A program made the position numbers and the translations under genes. The notes below the pieces were generated by a model. The model searched no databases. It worked only from the letters and a program-made list of their open reading frames with translations, and was not told the origin of the DNA. From positions 1 through 64,000 of the forward strand of contig JASNGC010000002.1 of NCBI GenBank assembly GCA_038659295.1: 64,000 nt of DNA. The letters run 5' to 3'. Shown in pieces: positions 48,801-58,258 of this stretch (its first letter is position 1; the number at the start of each line of letters is the position of its first letter). This DNA comes from Enterocytospora artemiae. Lineage: Eukaryota > Microsporidia.

Positions 48801-49358
48801 ATGGTAAATGAAGAAAAAATAGTAAAAGCTATTAAAATGATAATAGAGGCAGTAGAAGAAGATCCAAACAGAGAAGGACTCTTGGAAACCCCAAGTAAAA
48901 TAGCAAGATTCTATAAAGAGGTATTTTCTGGAATGGGACAAAATGCCAAAAATCATTTAAGTAGAGTATTCACCGTAGAAAATAATGATTTGGTGGTAGA
49001 ACAAAATATAACTTTTTATTCTATGTGTGAACATCATTTCTTACCTTTCTATGGAAAAGCCCACATAGCTTATATTCCAAATGGAAAAGTTGTTGGGTTA
49101 TCTAAGTTAGTTAGAACAGTTGAAGTTTATTCCAGGAAACCTCAACTCCAAGAGAGACTTACATCCGAAATTAGTGCAGCTATAATGAAGTATCTAGATG
49201 CACAAGGAGTCATGGTCATAATGGAGGCGGAGCATATGTGTATGATTATGAGGGGTGTTGGGAATTCAGGAACTAAGACAACGACAGTTTCTTACAAAGG
49301 AAAATTCGTGGAAGATGGCGGTTTAAGAAATGAGATATTTAATATGATAAAAAATTGA
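48801..49358 (+). CDS. folE: GTP cyclohydrolase I
   Basis: 185 residues, the length of a minimal FolE1. It converts GTP to 7,8-dihydroneopterin triphosphate, the first step to the pterin of folate. Conserved blocks: [18 protein letters not shown] (21-38), [18 protein letters not shown] with zinc ligand C76 and H79, [23 protein letters not shown] (99-121), and [18 protein letters not shown] with zinc ligand C147. All catalytic positions I can check are present. The start follows AGAATATCCTTTAA. It lies in the folate block between the CADD-like gene and FolC. Confidence 0.95.
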   Translation: MVNEEKIVKAIKMIIEAVEEDPNREGLLETPSKIARFYKEVFSGMGQNAKNHLSRVFTVENNDLVVEQNITFYSMCEHHFLPFYGKAHIAYIPNGKVVGLSKLVRTVEVYSRKPQLQERLTSEISAAIMKYLDAQGVMVIMEAEHMCMIMRGVGNSGTKTTTVSYKGKFVEDGGLRNEIFNMIKN

Positions 49359-49480
49359 ATATGTTTGTGTCTATATTATGTATTAAGCCGTTTGTGGATA
49401 GAACAATGTATAGGTAGTACCTTTATCAGAATCAGTTATGATGAATGTTTTTAATATAATTTGTGATGAAATATCATTTG

Positions 49481-50818
49481 TTATTTCAAGTTAGATCTCC
49501 ATGGATCAACATCGAGAAGTTGATATACATTAGAAATTAAATATAATGATCCAAAGATTATGTACATCTTTTTGCCTGCGTTTCTATTTTGTATATCTTC
49601 TAATATTTCTTCCAGTGATTTTGTTTCTGAATGTATCAAAAGCTTTATATCAGATTGTAATTTAGTAGAATTATTAGATTCAATCCATGGCATGTTACTT
49701 GGAGTTGTAAATCTGGTTAAAATAATACTCTGCTTTATTTTCAAATTATTTCTTAATAAAATACTAAGCATTAGTTCGGAATTTTTGCCCTTAGTAATTC
49801 CTGCAACCCAAACGATTTCCGTGATGTTGTCCTCAATAGAGTAATTTTCAACATAGTTTTTCAGTTGTAATATACCAGCTATGTTATGTGCTCCATCTAC
49901 TAACAAGTAGTTGTAGATCCAGGTTAATCGACCAGGCCATATTACATTCTTACATCCTTGTTCGATATGAATTAAACAAATAGATTCAAATAATTTTCTT
50001 ATGTTGTCATTGGGTTGTTTTGTAGATAGATTATTTTTCAAGTACATTATGGCATGAATAGCTAGAGATGAGTTCTTGATTTGAAACTCTCCATGCAATG
50101 ATAATTCATATTCGATTATTTGGTTCTGGACTGTGCAAGTATAGCGTTTATTTCTTTCCCTGGAAATATCAACTAACATTAATGGGATATGATTTTTGTC
50201 ACAGTATTGCTTAATTATTAATTCGATGTTCTTACCTTTCATTATTGTATTACATCTAGAAATGGCATCATCTTGTTTAATAGCCATTATTGGTATTTTA
50301 GGTTTTCCTATCCCTAACTTATTAATCAGGATATTTTCCATAGATGGTCCAATATGCTCTTCATGATCAAATGAAACTGATGTGACCAGTGCGATCAACA
50401 GATTATCACTAAATATATTTGTTCCATCATGCAACCCACCCATTCCTACCTCTACAATACAAAGACCACAACAAAACTGTTTAAAGATACATATTGAGGC
50501 TACAACTTCTTTCTCAAAAATACTCAACTTGATATCCCACCGGCTGCAGTTAGTTTCGATCTTTGCAATCATTTGGTGATACAAATCTGAAGATATCGGT
50601 AAACAATTAATCTGTATGCCATCACTAGGGCAAATCAATGAAGGTGAGTTAAATGTACCTATATTTATTTTGTTATTATTTTGAGACAGAATAGTGGCAA
50701 TGATTCTAGAAACAGATCCCTTTCCATTCGTTCCAGTAATATGTATGATGGGTAAGTCATTCTGAGGATTATCAATCATTCCAAGATACTTTTTTATTCT
50801 TCCAGTGCCAAACTCCAT
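49481..50818 (-). CDS. folC: Folylpolyglutamate / dihydrofolate synthase
   Basis: 445 residues. The ATP-binding loop HITGTNGKGSV is at 26-36. Mur-ligase-type blocks follow: IVEVGMGGLHDGTN, VTSVSFDHEEHIG, WPGRLTWIYNYLLVDGAHNIAGI and IVWVAGITKGKN. The DHFS/FPGS hallmark DGAHN is intact. It adds glutamate to dihydropteroate and/or folates. The start is put at 50818, where GATTGTCCTTATTA precedes the ATG, not at the TTG four codons upstream. It is divergent from the FolB-HPPK-DHPS gene with only 149 bases between, suggesting a shared regulatory region. Confidence 0.9.
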   Translation of the reverse strand: MEFGTGRIKKYLGMIDNPQNDLPIIHITGTNGKGSVSRIIATILSQNNNKINIGTFNSPSLICPSDGIQINCLPISSDLYHQMIAKIETNCSRWDIKLSIFEKEVVASICIFKQFCCGLCIVEVGMGGLHDGTNIFSDNLLIALVTSVSFDHEEHIGPSMENILINKLGIGKPKIPIMAIKQDDAISRCNTIMKGKNIELIIKQYCDKNHIPLMLVDISRERNKRYTCTVQNQIIEYELSLHGEFQIKNSSLAIHAIMYLKNNLSTKQPNDNIRKLFESICLIHIEQGCKNVIWPGRLTWIYNYLLVDGAHNIAGILQLKNYVENYSIEDNITEIVWVAGITKGKNSELMLSILLRNNLKIKQSIILTRFTTPSNMPWIESNNSTKLQSDIKLLIHSETKSLEEILEDIQNRNAGKKMYIIFGSLYLISNVYQLLDVDPWRSNLK

Positions 50819-50967
50819 TAATAAGGACAATCTATAGGAGCTATAAATATGACTACCATTGAATTTTTATTAATACAGAAACTATAAATTAATTATAAAT
50901 TAAAAAATGTTTTTCGAATTTGGTATATTATTTTTTTAATTTATATTTTCTGAAATTTGGACCCTTT
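50819..50967. promoter_or_regulatory. Shared divergent upstream region of folC and FOL1
   Basis: 149 AT-rich bases. The minus-facing end carries GATTGTCCTTATTA before folC and the plus-facing end carries GAAATTTGGACCCTTT before the ATG at 50968. No other motif stands out. Confidence 0.5.
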
Positions 50968-53145
50968 ATGAACAAATTGGAACAAATTCAATTGTCAGAG
51001 TTGCAAATGGAGTCTCCAGTTACATTTTCTGATAGTGATCACAAGGAAAAAAAGCTGATTAGCTTGACCATGAAGCTCGAAGTTGATATGTGTAAGGCAT
51101 TTCATACTGATGACTTAGCGGACACAATCTGTTTTAAAGAATCTTCTAGTAAGCTAAAGGAATATACTAAAAGCTTGGAAACAAGAATTTATATTACTGA
51201 ATATGCAAGAAATGCTATTCAAATATTACATAACATTGCACAGAAAGATATTCCGGTAGAGTTAACTATTAAAATGCCAGGAAGTTGCAGTATTAATAGA
51301 AACATTGCCTATAGCATTCAATATAGAAACACTGTTTTTATAGAAAAAATGATTATCAAAGATCTAGAATGCAAGGCAAAGGTTGGCTGTAGCGAATTAG
51401 AAAGATCACAGTTTCAAACAATTTTGATAGATTTAGAATTGAAATATCCGGACTCAAAAACGAGTTTCTTACACAGTTTTAATGTGTCGTCCATAGGCAT
51501 GGCAATAACTACATATGTCCAGAATACACATGTTGCCACAATAGAGTGCTTGACAAATAAAGTCCTGGAATTTATTGAAGAGAGATATTGTTTTACAGGG
51601 ATTTGCATATTTTTACAAAAGATATCGGCAATAGGGAAGTCTTTTAGTTCGGGGATCAGAATATCGAGGGATACAGTACACAGTAAGATGATTAATCAAA
51701 GATATTTGATGCTACCTAATAAAACGGATAGAAATAATGTAGTATATTTGTTGCTGGGATCCAATCTAGGAAATAGATTGGAAAATATTCATAAAGCCTT
51801 AGGGATATTGAAGCAAAATGCCTTAACCATAGTTAATACTTCATTTATGTATAACACGCGTTATATTGGATCAGGTTCTGACCAAGCACCTGATGTTTTA
51901 AACTGTGCCATAAAAGCAATAACATCCCTTGGTCCTAGGGATTTACTGAAAGCAGTAAAAGATATAGAAAGTGCAATGGATAGAATAAAATCCCAGGTGC
52001 CCGATAACAGGGTCATAGATATAGATATTTTATTGTATAACAATTTAGAGTTGACTGCAGAGGATATTACAATACCACATAAGAAAATGCATATGAGGGA
52101 ATTTGCTCTAAGACCTTTACTAGATATTAACCCATACTTTATACATCCAGTTTTTAAGGTATCTATGGTTGATTTATTAGGAAAATTGCTAATCAAAGAT
52201 ATTCCAACGATTCCTCGACATTTTGAGATAGAAGCACTGCCATTTGCAAATGTTGAGAGGGTAATTGGACTTGGAGAAACATTCTATAATTGGAAGTCCT
52301 GTGATACTTTGGTAATGGGTACATTAAACATTACACCTGATAGTTTTTCTGATGGTGGTTTATATTACAATAATGCTAGTAAGGCTGCAGAACATGCAAT
52401 TAATATGTCCCAAATGGGTGCTAATATTATAGATGTGGGAGGTGTATCTACTAGACCTGGTGCAGACCCAGTTTCTACAGATGAAGAATATAGGAGAGTG
52501 ATACAAGTTGTAGAAAAGATTGTAGAAAAAGATCCAACGATACTCTTGTCAATTGATACAACCAATTCTTATATAGCAGAAGAATGTCTTAAAAGGGGAG
52601 TTTGTATAATCAACGATGTTTCTGGTCTTTGTGATAACATCGATCTTTACAAAGTAGCTGCAAAATACAATGCTCCATTGATTGTGATGCATTCTAAAGG
52701 AACTCCAAAAACAATGAATGAGCTGAGTAAGTCTTATAAGAGCAAGAGCATGCTTTTGGATGTTTCTAAGGAGATGAATTTTATTCTAAGTAATGCATTG
52801 AGTGCAGGTGTTTACAGATGGAACATAATATTAGACCCTGGTGTTGGGTTTGCAAAGAATGCACTTCAAAGTATACATGTGCTCAAAAACTACAAGCAAT
52901 ATCATCCATTTTCTGAGTATCCATGTTTGGTGGGCCATTCAAGAAAAAGCTTTATTAAAGTGCTTGGAATTCTTCCTAGTGAAAAATTAGAATGCAATCA
53001 TGATGAAAGACTTTGGGGCACTTTGGCAATATCAGCTCTTTCGTCATATCATGATGCTTTTATCATAAGGGTTCATGATGTATGTGAGAATGCATTGGTA
53101 ATTAAACTGTCAAATGTTCTTAAAGATAATCCTTTAATGAAATAA
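50968..53145 (+). CDS. FOL1: Trifunctional folate synthesis protein (FolB-FolB-HPPK-DHPS)
   Basis: 725 residues from the ATG after GGACCCTTT (the TTG-start frame adds 16). Residues about 20-110 and 115-235 look like two tandem dihydroneopterin-aldolase (FolB) units, the second clearer (ILIDLELKYPD, IECLTNKVLEFIEERY). HPPK follows at about 258-420 with LLLGSNLGNR (G264 onward) and RVIDIDILLYNN, IPHKKMHMREFALRPL. DHPS occupies about 443-715 with MGTLNITPDSFSDGG (M450 onward), IIDVGGVSTRPGA, LSIDTTN, INDVSG, ILDPGVGFAK and GHSRKS (656-661), the pterin/pABA and sulfonamide-binding regions. The two-FolB architecture is that of fungal Fol1/Fas, so this piece looks fungal-type while the CADD neighbour looks bacterial. 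Confidence 0.92.
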   Translation: MNKLEQIQLSELQMESPVTFSDSDHKEKKLISLTMKLEVDMCKAFHTDDLADTICFKESSSKLKEYTKSLETRIYITEYARNAIQILHNIAQKDIPVELTIKMPGSCSINRNIAYSIQYRNTVFIEKMIIKDLECKAKVGCSELERSQFQTILIDLELKYPDSKTSFLHSFNVSSIGMAITTYVQNTHVATIECLTNKVLEFIEERYCFTGICIFLQKISAIGKSFSSGIRISRDTVHSKMINQRYLMLPNKTDRNNVVYLLLGSNLGNRLENIHKALGILKQNALTIVNTSFMYNTRYIGSGSDQAPDVLNCAIKAITSLGPRDLLKAVKDIESAMDRIKSQVPDNRVIDIDILLYNNLELTAEDITIPHKKMHMREFALRPLLDINPYFIHPVFKVSMVDLLGKLLIKDIPTIPRHFEIEALPFANVERVIGLGETFYNWKSCDTLVMGTLNITPDSFSDGGLYYNNASKAAEHAINMSQMGANIIDVGGVSTRPGADPVSTDEEYRRVIQVVEKIVEKDPTILLSIDTTNSYIAEECLKRGVCIINDVSGLCDNIDLYKVAAKYNAPLIVMHSKGTPKTMNELSKSYKSKSMLLDVSKEMNFILSNALSAGVYRWNIILDPGVGFAKNALQSIHVLKNYKQYHPFSEYPCLVGHSRKSFIKVLGILPSEKLECNHDERLWGTLAISALSSYHDAFIIRVHDVCENALVIKLSNVLKDNPLMK

Positions 53146-53861
53146 AAATATTTTTACTAGACAATGAGTTTAATTTTGTACGTTGTATGTTTCTTCACGA
53201 AAATCCTATATATATAATTTATCTGATAATCAGATCTGAAAATTCATACAAAACATACATTTAAGTTATTAGTATAAATTAGAATGTTTTTCTAAAGTTT
53301 CTGATTGGTTTTTTTGTTCAATAAAAAATGTTACTTTTGCAGTATATCCTCTGGAAATAATATGGAAAACCAACTGGATATGTATTACTATATGGAACAT
53401 ATAATATGTATATGTGGAGGATTAAGTAATTAATGGAATAATATTATACTGATGGAAGATATAAAAATATAATTTATCTGATATTTTTGTTATAAGGAAT
53501 ATGCATTCCAATAAAAAATAGTAAGTATAGCATAATAAATAACACTTGAATGATTAAGGACTGGCATCTCTTCATCATGAATTGTATATAAAAAAGGTAT
53601 ATAGTAAAGGTTTCTATGAATATATTAAACATTTCAAATACAGGCATTAATAATCCTCATTTAACTCTTTCCTACACCATTTCGTTACAAAGCATTTTAT
53701 GAAAATGTATGTGTGACATTAACTATGGCTACAACCATTTAGTTAATCTTAACATCTTCTTGAATATTTACTATGGTCTTTTACTTAACACATTATATGA
53801 TATTGCTTTCTAATGAATTGTCTAGTTTATACTCTTTTTTAAATGCCCTTTTACTCTTTTA
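53146..53861. other. AT-rich intergenic region
   Basis: 716 bases. Several ATATAATATGTATA-like stretches, no repeat array and no RNA gene recognised. It ends in GCCCTTTTACTCTTTTA before the next start. Confidence 0.5.
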
Positions 53862-56138
53862 ATGATTTTTCGTGGTGTTGTAGTGGTAAAGGAAGAATAT
53901 AAATCAATTTATATTAAGACCAATGAAGCTACAACTTCCAAAGAAGTCTGGAACAACATAGAAATTCAAAATTGCAAGGATATCATTCAAAAAGAAGTAA
54001 ACAATAATGAGTACTGCAATATTCCTGAAAAGGAAAATGGAAGCATAATTAAAGGACATAATAACCCTCAAATCTGTATAAGCAGTAGCATTGAAGATTC
54101 AGGCGGAAAAGTAGCAAATAATCTTATGTACTTAAATAGCTCGTCTATTGTACCTTCATCAACGCTTATAAATGGGTCATTTGCCTCATCGTCTTTTGGA
54201 AATGAATTATTAGCATCTTCCAACGATACAATGAACTGTGCTGCCCTCAATAATAAAATCTGTTCTCAGCAATATTTTACAGGTTATAGAATTGTATTAC
54301 AAGACGAGCATTCCTATAAAACCAAGAATAAATGTGGAGACACATTTACTCTCTTATTCACAGAAGATGCACTCAAATATTTTGAAAAAATTGATTTATC
54401 CACGTGCTTGCTAGTTGACAACATGATTGATAAAAGTTATTTGATATTTGATAAATATTCTGAAGAAATCAAAAATGGAGTTACTAGTAGAGTAAATATT
54501 GATGAAATAAGGGACGAGATAGATTCCGGCAAGGTAACGATTGATACAACAAATGAAATAACTAGGTATGACTGCGAAAACGAGGAAATGGGTAGCAAGA
54601 CCGTACTGATAACTGTAGGTAGAATAGAATCTGATTTTGTTGATCCGATTGATAAGATTAATTCTAATAATTATTTGGATATTGAGGGGCTGGTTATAAA
54701 GCATTTTCCACTCATAAAAAGTAGAGGAACAGATTGGGTATTTTCGATTGTGGTTTATGATTTTTCAGGAACAGTGGATTTAAAGGTATTTCTAAAAACA
54801 GAATCTGCATTTGATTTTTATAGGATTAATAATATAGATTTTAATACACCGCAGATTCTATCGATCAAAAATATCAAAAAAGCTAGAAATTTGCAAAATG
54901 CCATACTGTTGAATCCACAATCAATAGAACTTGCTGAAAATTCATTGAGAAGTATGTATATAAAACAGCAATTTTATCAATCCCAGTTTTATCCCAATGA
55001 TAGTTCCGAATGTTTAGCGGAATTTGGTGAAAAAAATAAAACTATGATGGCTGATGGAAATGCCATTTCTTCGGAGAGCATTACCAATCATGTAGATGAA
55101 ACCAACGCACAATTTGCAGGTCAGTGCAATCCAGATCCAATTAAAAGAAGCAAAGTTGAAGATAAAAGGTCTGTGGAAAATGATTTTGGTGCCGAGAATG
55201 ACATTCCAAAAGTTAATAATAAATCAAATACTACTCAGGTATGTGAATGTAATCAGAATGCCGATGTAATTTCCGAGGCAAACAATATTAAAAATATTGA
55301 GATTGTTCAAAAGTATAACACAATAACCATTGAAAATATTAGACAAAATTCTATCTGCAATGTTATTGGAAAAGTAGTATTTGTATATCCAGGTGAAACT
55401 TTTACACTTTGTATCGTTGATGGAACAGCCTTTAACGGACTGGACACATACCTATTAGAAAACACATATGCTCTTAATAGTGTATTATTCATAAATATTG
55501 ATAGATCATTTATGAGACTAATTGAAGCTGCTGAGCAATGTATACTCAATAGAGAGTATTTATTCCAGGGAATTTTGATTTCAGAAATTGAAAGCTGTCT
55601 TTCTGGAGACTTGATCAATGGATCGGATATTTTTAATATAGAAAAGGGATACATATTAAATCGAAAGACAAATGAATGTAGACAGATTATTAACTTAACC
55701 GGAAAAACCCATGACCATCAATCTATTGCTGATGATGCTCAATCAAATCACAGTTTAGCCATTTTTAATAAAAATTTAGGCCATAATCTTTACCACAATA
55801 TATGTAATGACGACAATATCTATTTCTGTCAATGTTCTATTCGTACAGTTATTTCACCAGGAAAGTACTTGATTGAGTGTCGAGTGAAGGGAATCAATAT
55901 TGTGAATGTGCAGGGTAAGGAGATTAAAGAAATGGTTATTTTGGGAAAGAATTGTATAGAGAGTGGTGACAATTTGTATAAAGGCTGTATGCCTATAAAT
56001 ATAGCAATTGGGGATAAATTATCATCACATATTTTTGATGGAGATGAGGTGAAAGAGATATTCACAAAGAAGTTCTTCAAATGTGTGATATATTCATCAG
56101 ATAGATTCTACTTAGAAAGCATACTAGTGAGTGAATGA
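53862..56138 (+). CDS. POT1-like telomere end-binding protein (OB folds)
   Basis: 758 residues. An OB-fold with POT1/telomere-binding features spans about 270-360: YLDIEGLVIKHFPLI, then KSRGTDW at 286-292, then VFSIVVYDFSGTVDLKVFLKTE. The (K)S-(R/K)-G-x-D-W block followed by a D-x-S strand is the recognised signature of the Pot1 Telo_bind fold. A long polar linker (about 380-490) leads to another beta-rich region (NVIGKVVFVYPGETFTLCIVDGT, about 500-525) that may be a second OB fold. Fission yeast Pot1 is about 555 residues, so this is longer. The predicted role is binding the telomeric single-strand overhang. Another OB-fold protein (RPA-like) is the alternative. Confidence 0.55.
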   Translation: MIFRGVVVVKEEYKSIYIKTNEATTSKEVWNNIEIQNCKDIIQKEVNNNEYCNIPEKENGSIIKGHNNPQICISSSIEDSGGKVANNLMYLNSSSIVPSSTLINGSFASSSFGNELLASSNDTMNCAALNNKICSQQYFTGYRIVLQDEHSYKTKNKCGDTFTLLFTEDALKYFEKIDLSTCLLVDNMIDKSYLIFDKYSEEIKNGVTSRVNIDEIRDEIDSGKVTIDTTNEITRYDCENEEMGSKTVLITVGRIESDFVDPIDKINSNNYLDIEGLVIKHFPLIKSRGTDWVFSIVVYDFSGTVDLKVFLKTESAFDFYRINNIDFNTPQILSIKNIKKARNLQNAILLNPQSIELAENSLRSMYIKQQFYQSQFYPNDSSECLAEFGEKNKTMMADGNAISSESITNHVDETNAQFAGQCNPDPIKRSKVEDKRSVENDFGAENDIPKVNNKSNTTQVCECNQNADVISEANNIKNIEIVQKYNTITIENIRQNSICNVIGKVVFVYPGETFTLCIVDGTAFNGLDTYLLENTYALNSVLFINIDRSFMRLIEAAEQCILNREYLFQGILISEIESCLSGDLINGSDIFNIEKGYILNRKTNECRQIINLTGKTHDHQSIADDAQSNHSLAIFNKNLGHNLYHNICNDDNIYFCQCSIRTVISPGKYLIECRVKGINIVNVQGKEIKEMVILGKNCIESGDNLYKGCMPINIAIGDKLSSHIFDGDEVKEIFTKKFFKCVIYSSDRFYLESILVSE

Positions 56139-56460
56139 ATTGGTATAAAATATCGAGCAATTATACTAGATTGTATACACTTGATATTATTAAGCACGGG
56201 ATCAAAATCCGATATATCACTTACCATATGTGGTTCAATATGTTGACTACGAACGATAATTTTTTGTATATTGTTATAAGTGCTAATGAGTTGTATTTGT
56301 ACAGTATGTTCTCAAATATTATTTCAATTTTTGATGTTACAAAATGGACTTTATAAATTAAAAATACAGCTTTGATCTTGTAAGTATTGAACTAACAGTT
56401 CAGAAATAAGTAAAATTAAGGAATATCTTCTTAGCTTCCTTATTTTTGTGCCCCTATAGG
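56139..56460. other. Intergenic region; overlapping 73-codon frame not supported
   Basis: 322 bases. An ATG frame overlaps the stop of the POT1-like gene and runs 73 codons to 56356, but it has no start element of its own and no domain. The stretch ends in TTTTTGTGCCCCTATAGG, the YEATS gene start element. Confidence 0.45.
56443..56460 (+). promoter_or_regulatory. Start-proximal CCCC element of YEATS gene
   Basis: TTTTTGTGCCCCTATAGG directly before the ATG at 56461. It rejects the TTG start at 56446, which lies inside the element. Confidence 0.6.
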
Positions 56461-56943
56461 ATGTCCTTACTTAAAGGATATAAGTCAGCCCATATTTTGT
56501 ATGGATCTATTGCTAGATTTATACCTACAAATGAAAGAAGGAGTGGCTTAACCGACCTAACCCATTGTTGGACTGTATATGTTCGTGCGCCAGAGGGATT
56601 AATTAAATCAGTTACATTCAAGTTGCATGAGTCATTTGCTGAGCCGTATGTTACTGTGAGTAATTATCCCTTTGAGATAACACAATATGGTTGGGGTGAG
56701 TTTACAGTTCAGATTAAACTAACATTATTTAATGATGAGAAAGTAAATATGTCACACTATTTACAACTACATGGGCAGAGCATCAATTCCCCTGTTATTT
56801 CAGAGAAGATGGATATCATATTTTACAAGGGAAAAATAAAATTTAAAAATACAGTTGAGATATCGGATGATACAGCAGAATATAATAAAATAAACAGTTG
56901 CATAGATTATGTTTTGGGACTAATTGAAAAGGAAGGATTGTAG
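56461..56943 (+). CDS. YEATS domain chromatin protein, Yaf9/Taf14-like
   Basis: 160 residues, almost entirely one YEATS domain. Typical blocks: HCWTVYVRAPEG, VTFKLHESFAEPYVTVSNYPFEITQYGWGEFTVQIKLTLFND, with the aromatic GWGEF strand that forms the acyl-lysine reader pocket, and YLQLHGQ. The C-terminus (about 145-160) is a short helix, as in Yaf9, which joins SWR1 and NuA4. A Taf14 role (TFIID/TFIIF, SWI/SNF) cannot be excluded. It should act in the nucleus on acylated histone tails. Confidence 0.85.
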   Translation: MSLLKGYKSAHILYGSIARFIPTNERRSGLTDLTHCWTVYVRAPEGLIKSVTFKLHESFAEPYVTVSNYPFEITQYGWGEFTVQIKLTLFNDEKVNMSHYLQLHGQSINSPVISEKMDIIFYKGKIKFKNTVEISDDTAEYNKINSCIDYVLGLIEKEGL

Positions 56944-57391
56944 AACTAGGTCATATCATATTTTTGAAATATAAATTATATGTTGACTTTAATAATATTT
57001 TAGGTATGTAATATCCTAAACAAATCTATGCGCTTGATATTGCAAATATCACTGTAGAAAACTATTTTGTCAAAAGTACGAATCTTCAATAAACTTAAAA
57101 GAATTAAATTTTAAAGTTTGAACCAATGTGTTAATATGTTATATTTAGCTCCTCACACTGGTACCGGATAAAGTTTCACAAATGTTGGAAGTCTCCAATT
57201 CAGCACGTTGGTTATGAATATATAACTATAATAAAGAAATAGGTTTTACTCTTTAATATATAACTCTGTGATACATAAAACAATAATATCCCAGATAAAC
57301 TTTTAACTTCTTAAAGCATATAGATTAATAAACTTTAATAATAACCGGAGGTTCATTTACTTGTTTAATTTTTCAAAAATATTTTCAACCC
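56944..57391. other. AT-rich intergenic region
   Basis: 448 bases. No gene or structured RNA is seen. It ends in ATTTTCAACC, the PCNA start element. Confidence 0.5.
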
Positions 57392-58177
57392 ATGTTTGAA
57401 TTAGAAATATCCCCGAGTACATCGGATACAAGTTTCGTCTCAGACAGAGTCAATATGTTTAAAAAGGTGCTTGAAAGTTTATCGGATATTGTGGAGCAAA
57501 TAGAAATTAAAGTATCTGCTGGAGGTCTTAATATTCAAGTTATGGATTCTATGCATGTTGCTCTTGCAGATGTATTTTTTTCAACAGAGTTATTCTCCAG
57601 ATTTAGATGTGACAGGGATTTACAGTTAGGTGTTCCACTAAAGAGCTTTTTGCAAATTCTTAAGAACATTAATATTTCAGATAAGAGTGTTTTTATCCTG
57701 AGCTGTGAGGATAATCCAGAGACAATACATATTAGTCACAATGATGATATGACAAAACTAGATACTGATTTGTTACTATTTCAAATTGGTTGTGAGAATT
57801 ATGACTTGCCAGACATAGAATATAGCTCTACCATCGAGATGGCAACTGCAGATTTTAGGTCTATTACCAAGACAGTTGGTATGTTTGGAGAATATATCAG
57901 CTTTAATGTTCAGAAGAGTGAGGCAATTATTAGTCAAGATGGTGATATGGTTAAATCCAAAATATTGGTTAAATCAAATGATCAAACAACCTCTATTAGC
58001 TCTACATCCCCTGTAAAGTTAGAAATAGCCATGAAATATATTAATTTAGTCAACAAAGTATCAAATGTCAGTGATTTGATCGTAATTTCTATGCATCAAG
58101 AAGCACCAATTTTCTTTAACCTGAAATTATTTAATATGGGATACATCAGGTTCTATGTTGCACCAAAAATGGGGTAG
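57392..58177 (+). CDS. PCNA: Proliferating cell nuclear antigen (sliding clamp)
   Basis: 261 residues, the standard PCNA length. Both clamp domains are visible: FKKVLESLSDIVEQIEIKVSAGGLNIQVMDSMHVALADVFF at 23-63 is the DNA-binding helix and strand block, then LGVPLKSFLQILKN. A short interdomain connector region lies near 118-135, and the C-terminal FFNLKLFNMGYIRFYVAPK matches the usual terminus ...GHIRFYLAPK. It forms the trimeric processivity clamp for replication. It is convergent with the Cbf5 gene. Confidence 0.93.
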   Translation: MFELEISPSTSDTSFVSDRVNMFKKVLESLSDIVEQIEIKVSAGGLNIQVMDSMHVALADVFFSTELFSRFRCDRDLQLGVPLKSFLQILKNINISDKSVFILSCEDNPETIHISHNDDMTKLDTDLLLFQIGCENYDLPDIEYSSTIEMATADFRSITKTVGMFGEYISFNVQKSEAIISQDGDMVKSKILVKSNDQTTSISSTSPVKLEIAMKYINLVNKVSNVSDLIVISMHQEAPIFFNLKLFNMGYIRFYVAPKMG

Positions 58178-58258
58178 ATAAATTAATTCAAAATATTTGG
58201 GCATGCAAACAGCACTAAAATCTCCCATATTACTACTTTTGTTTTTTATTAATTTAGT

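Noticed and set aside
56135..56356. 73-codon frame after the POT1-like gene
   Set aside because: Its ATG overlaps the previous stop, it lacks the start element, and it shows no domain; probably 3' untranslated sequence.
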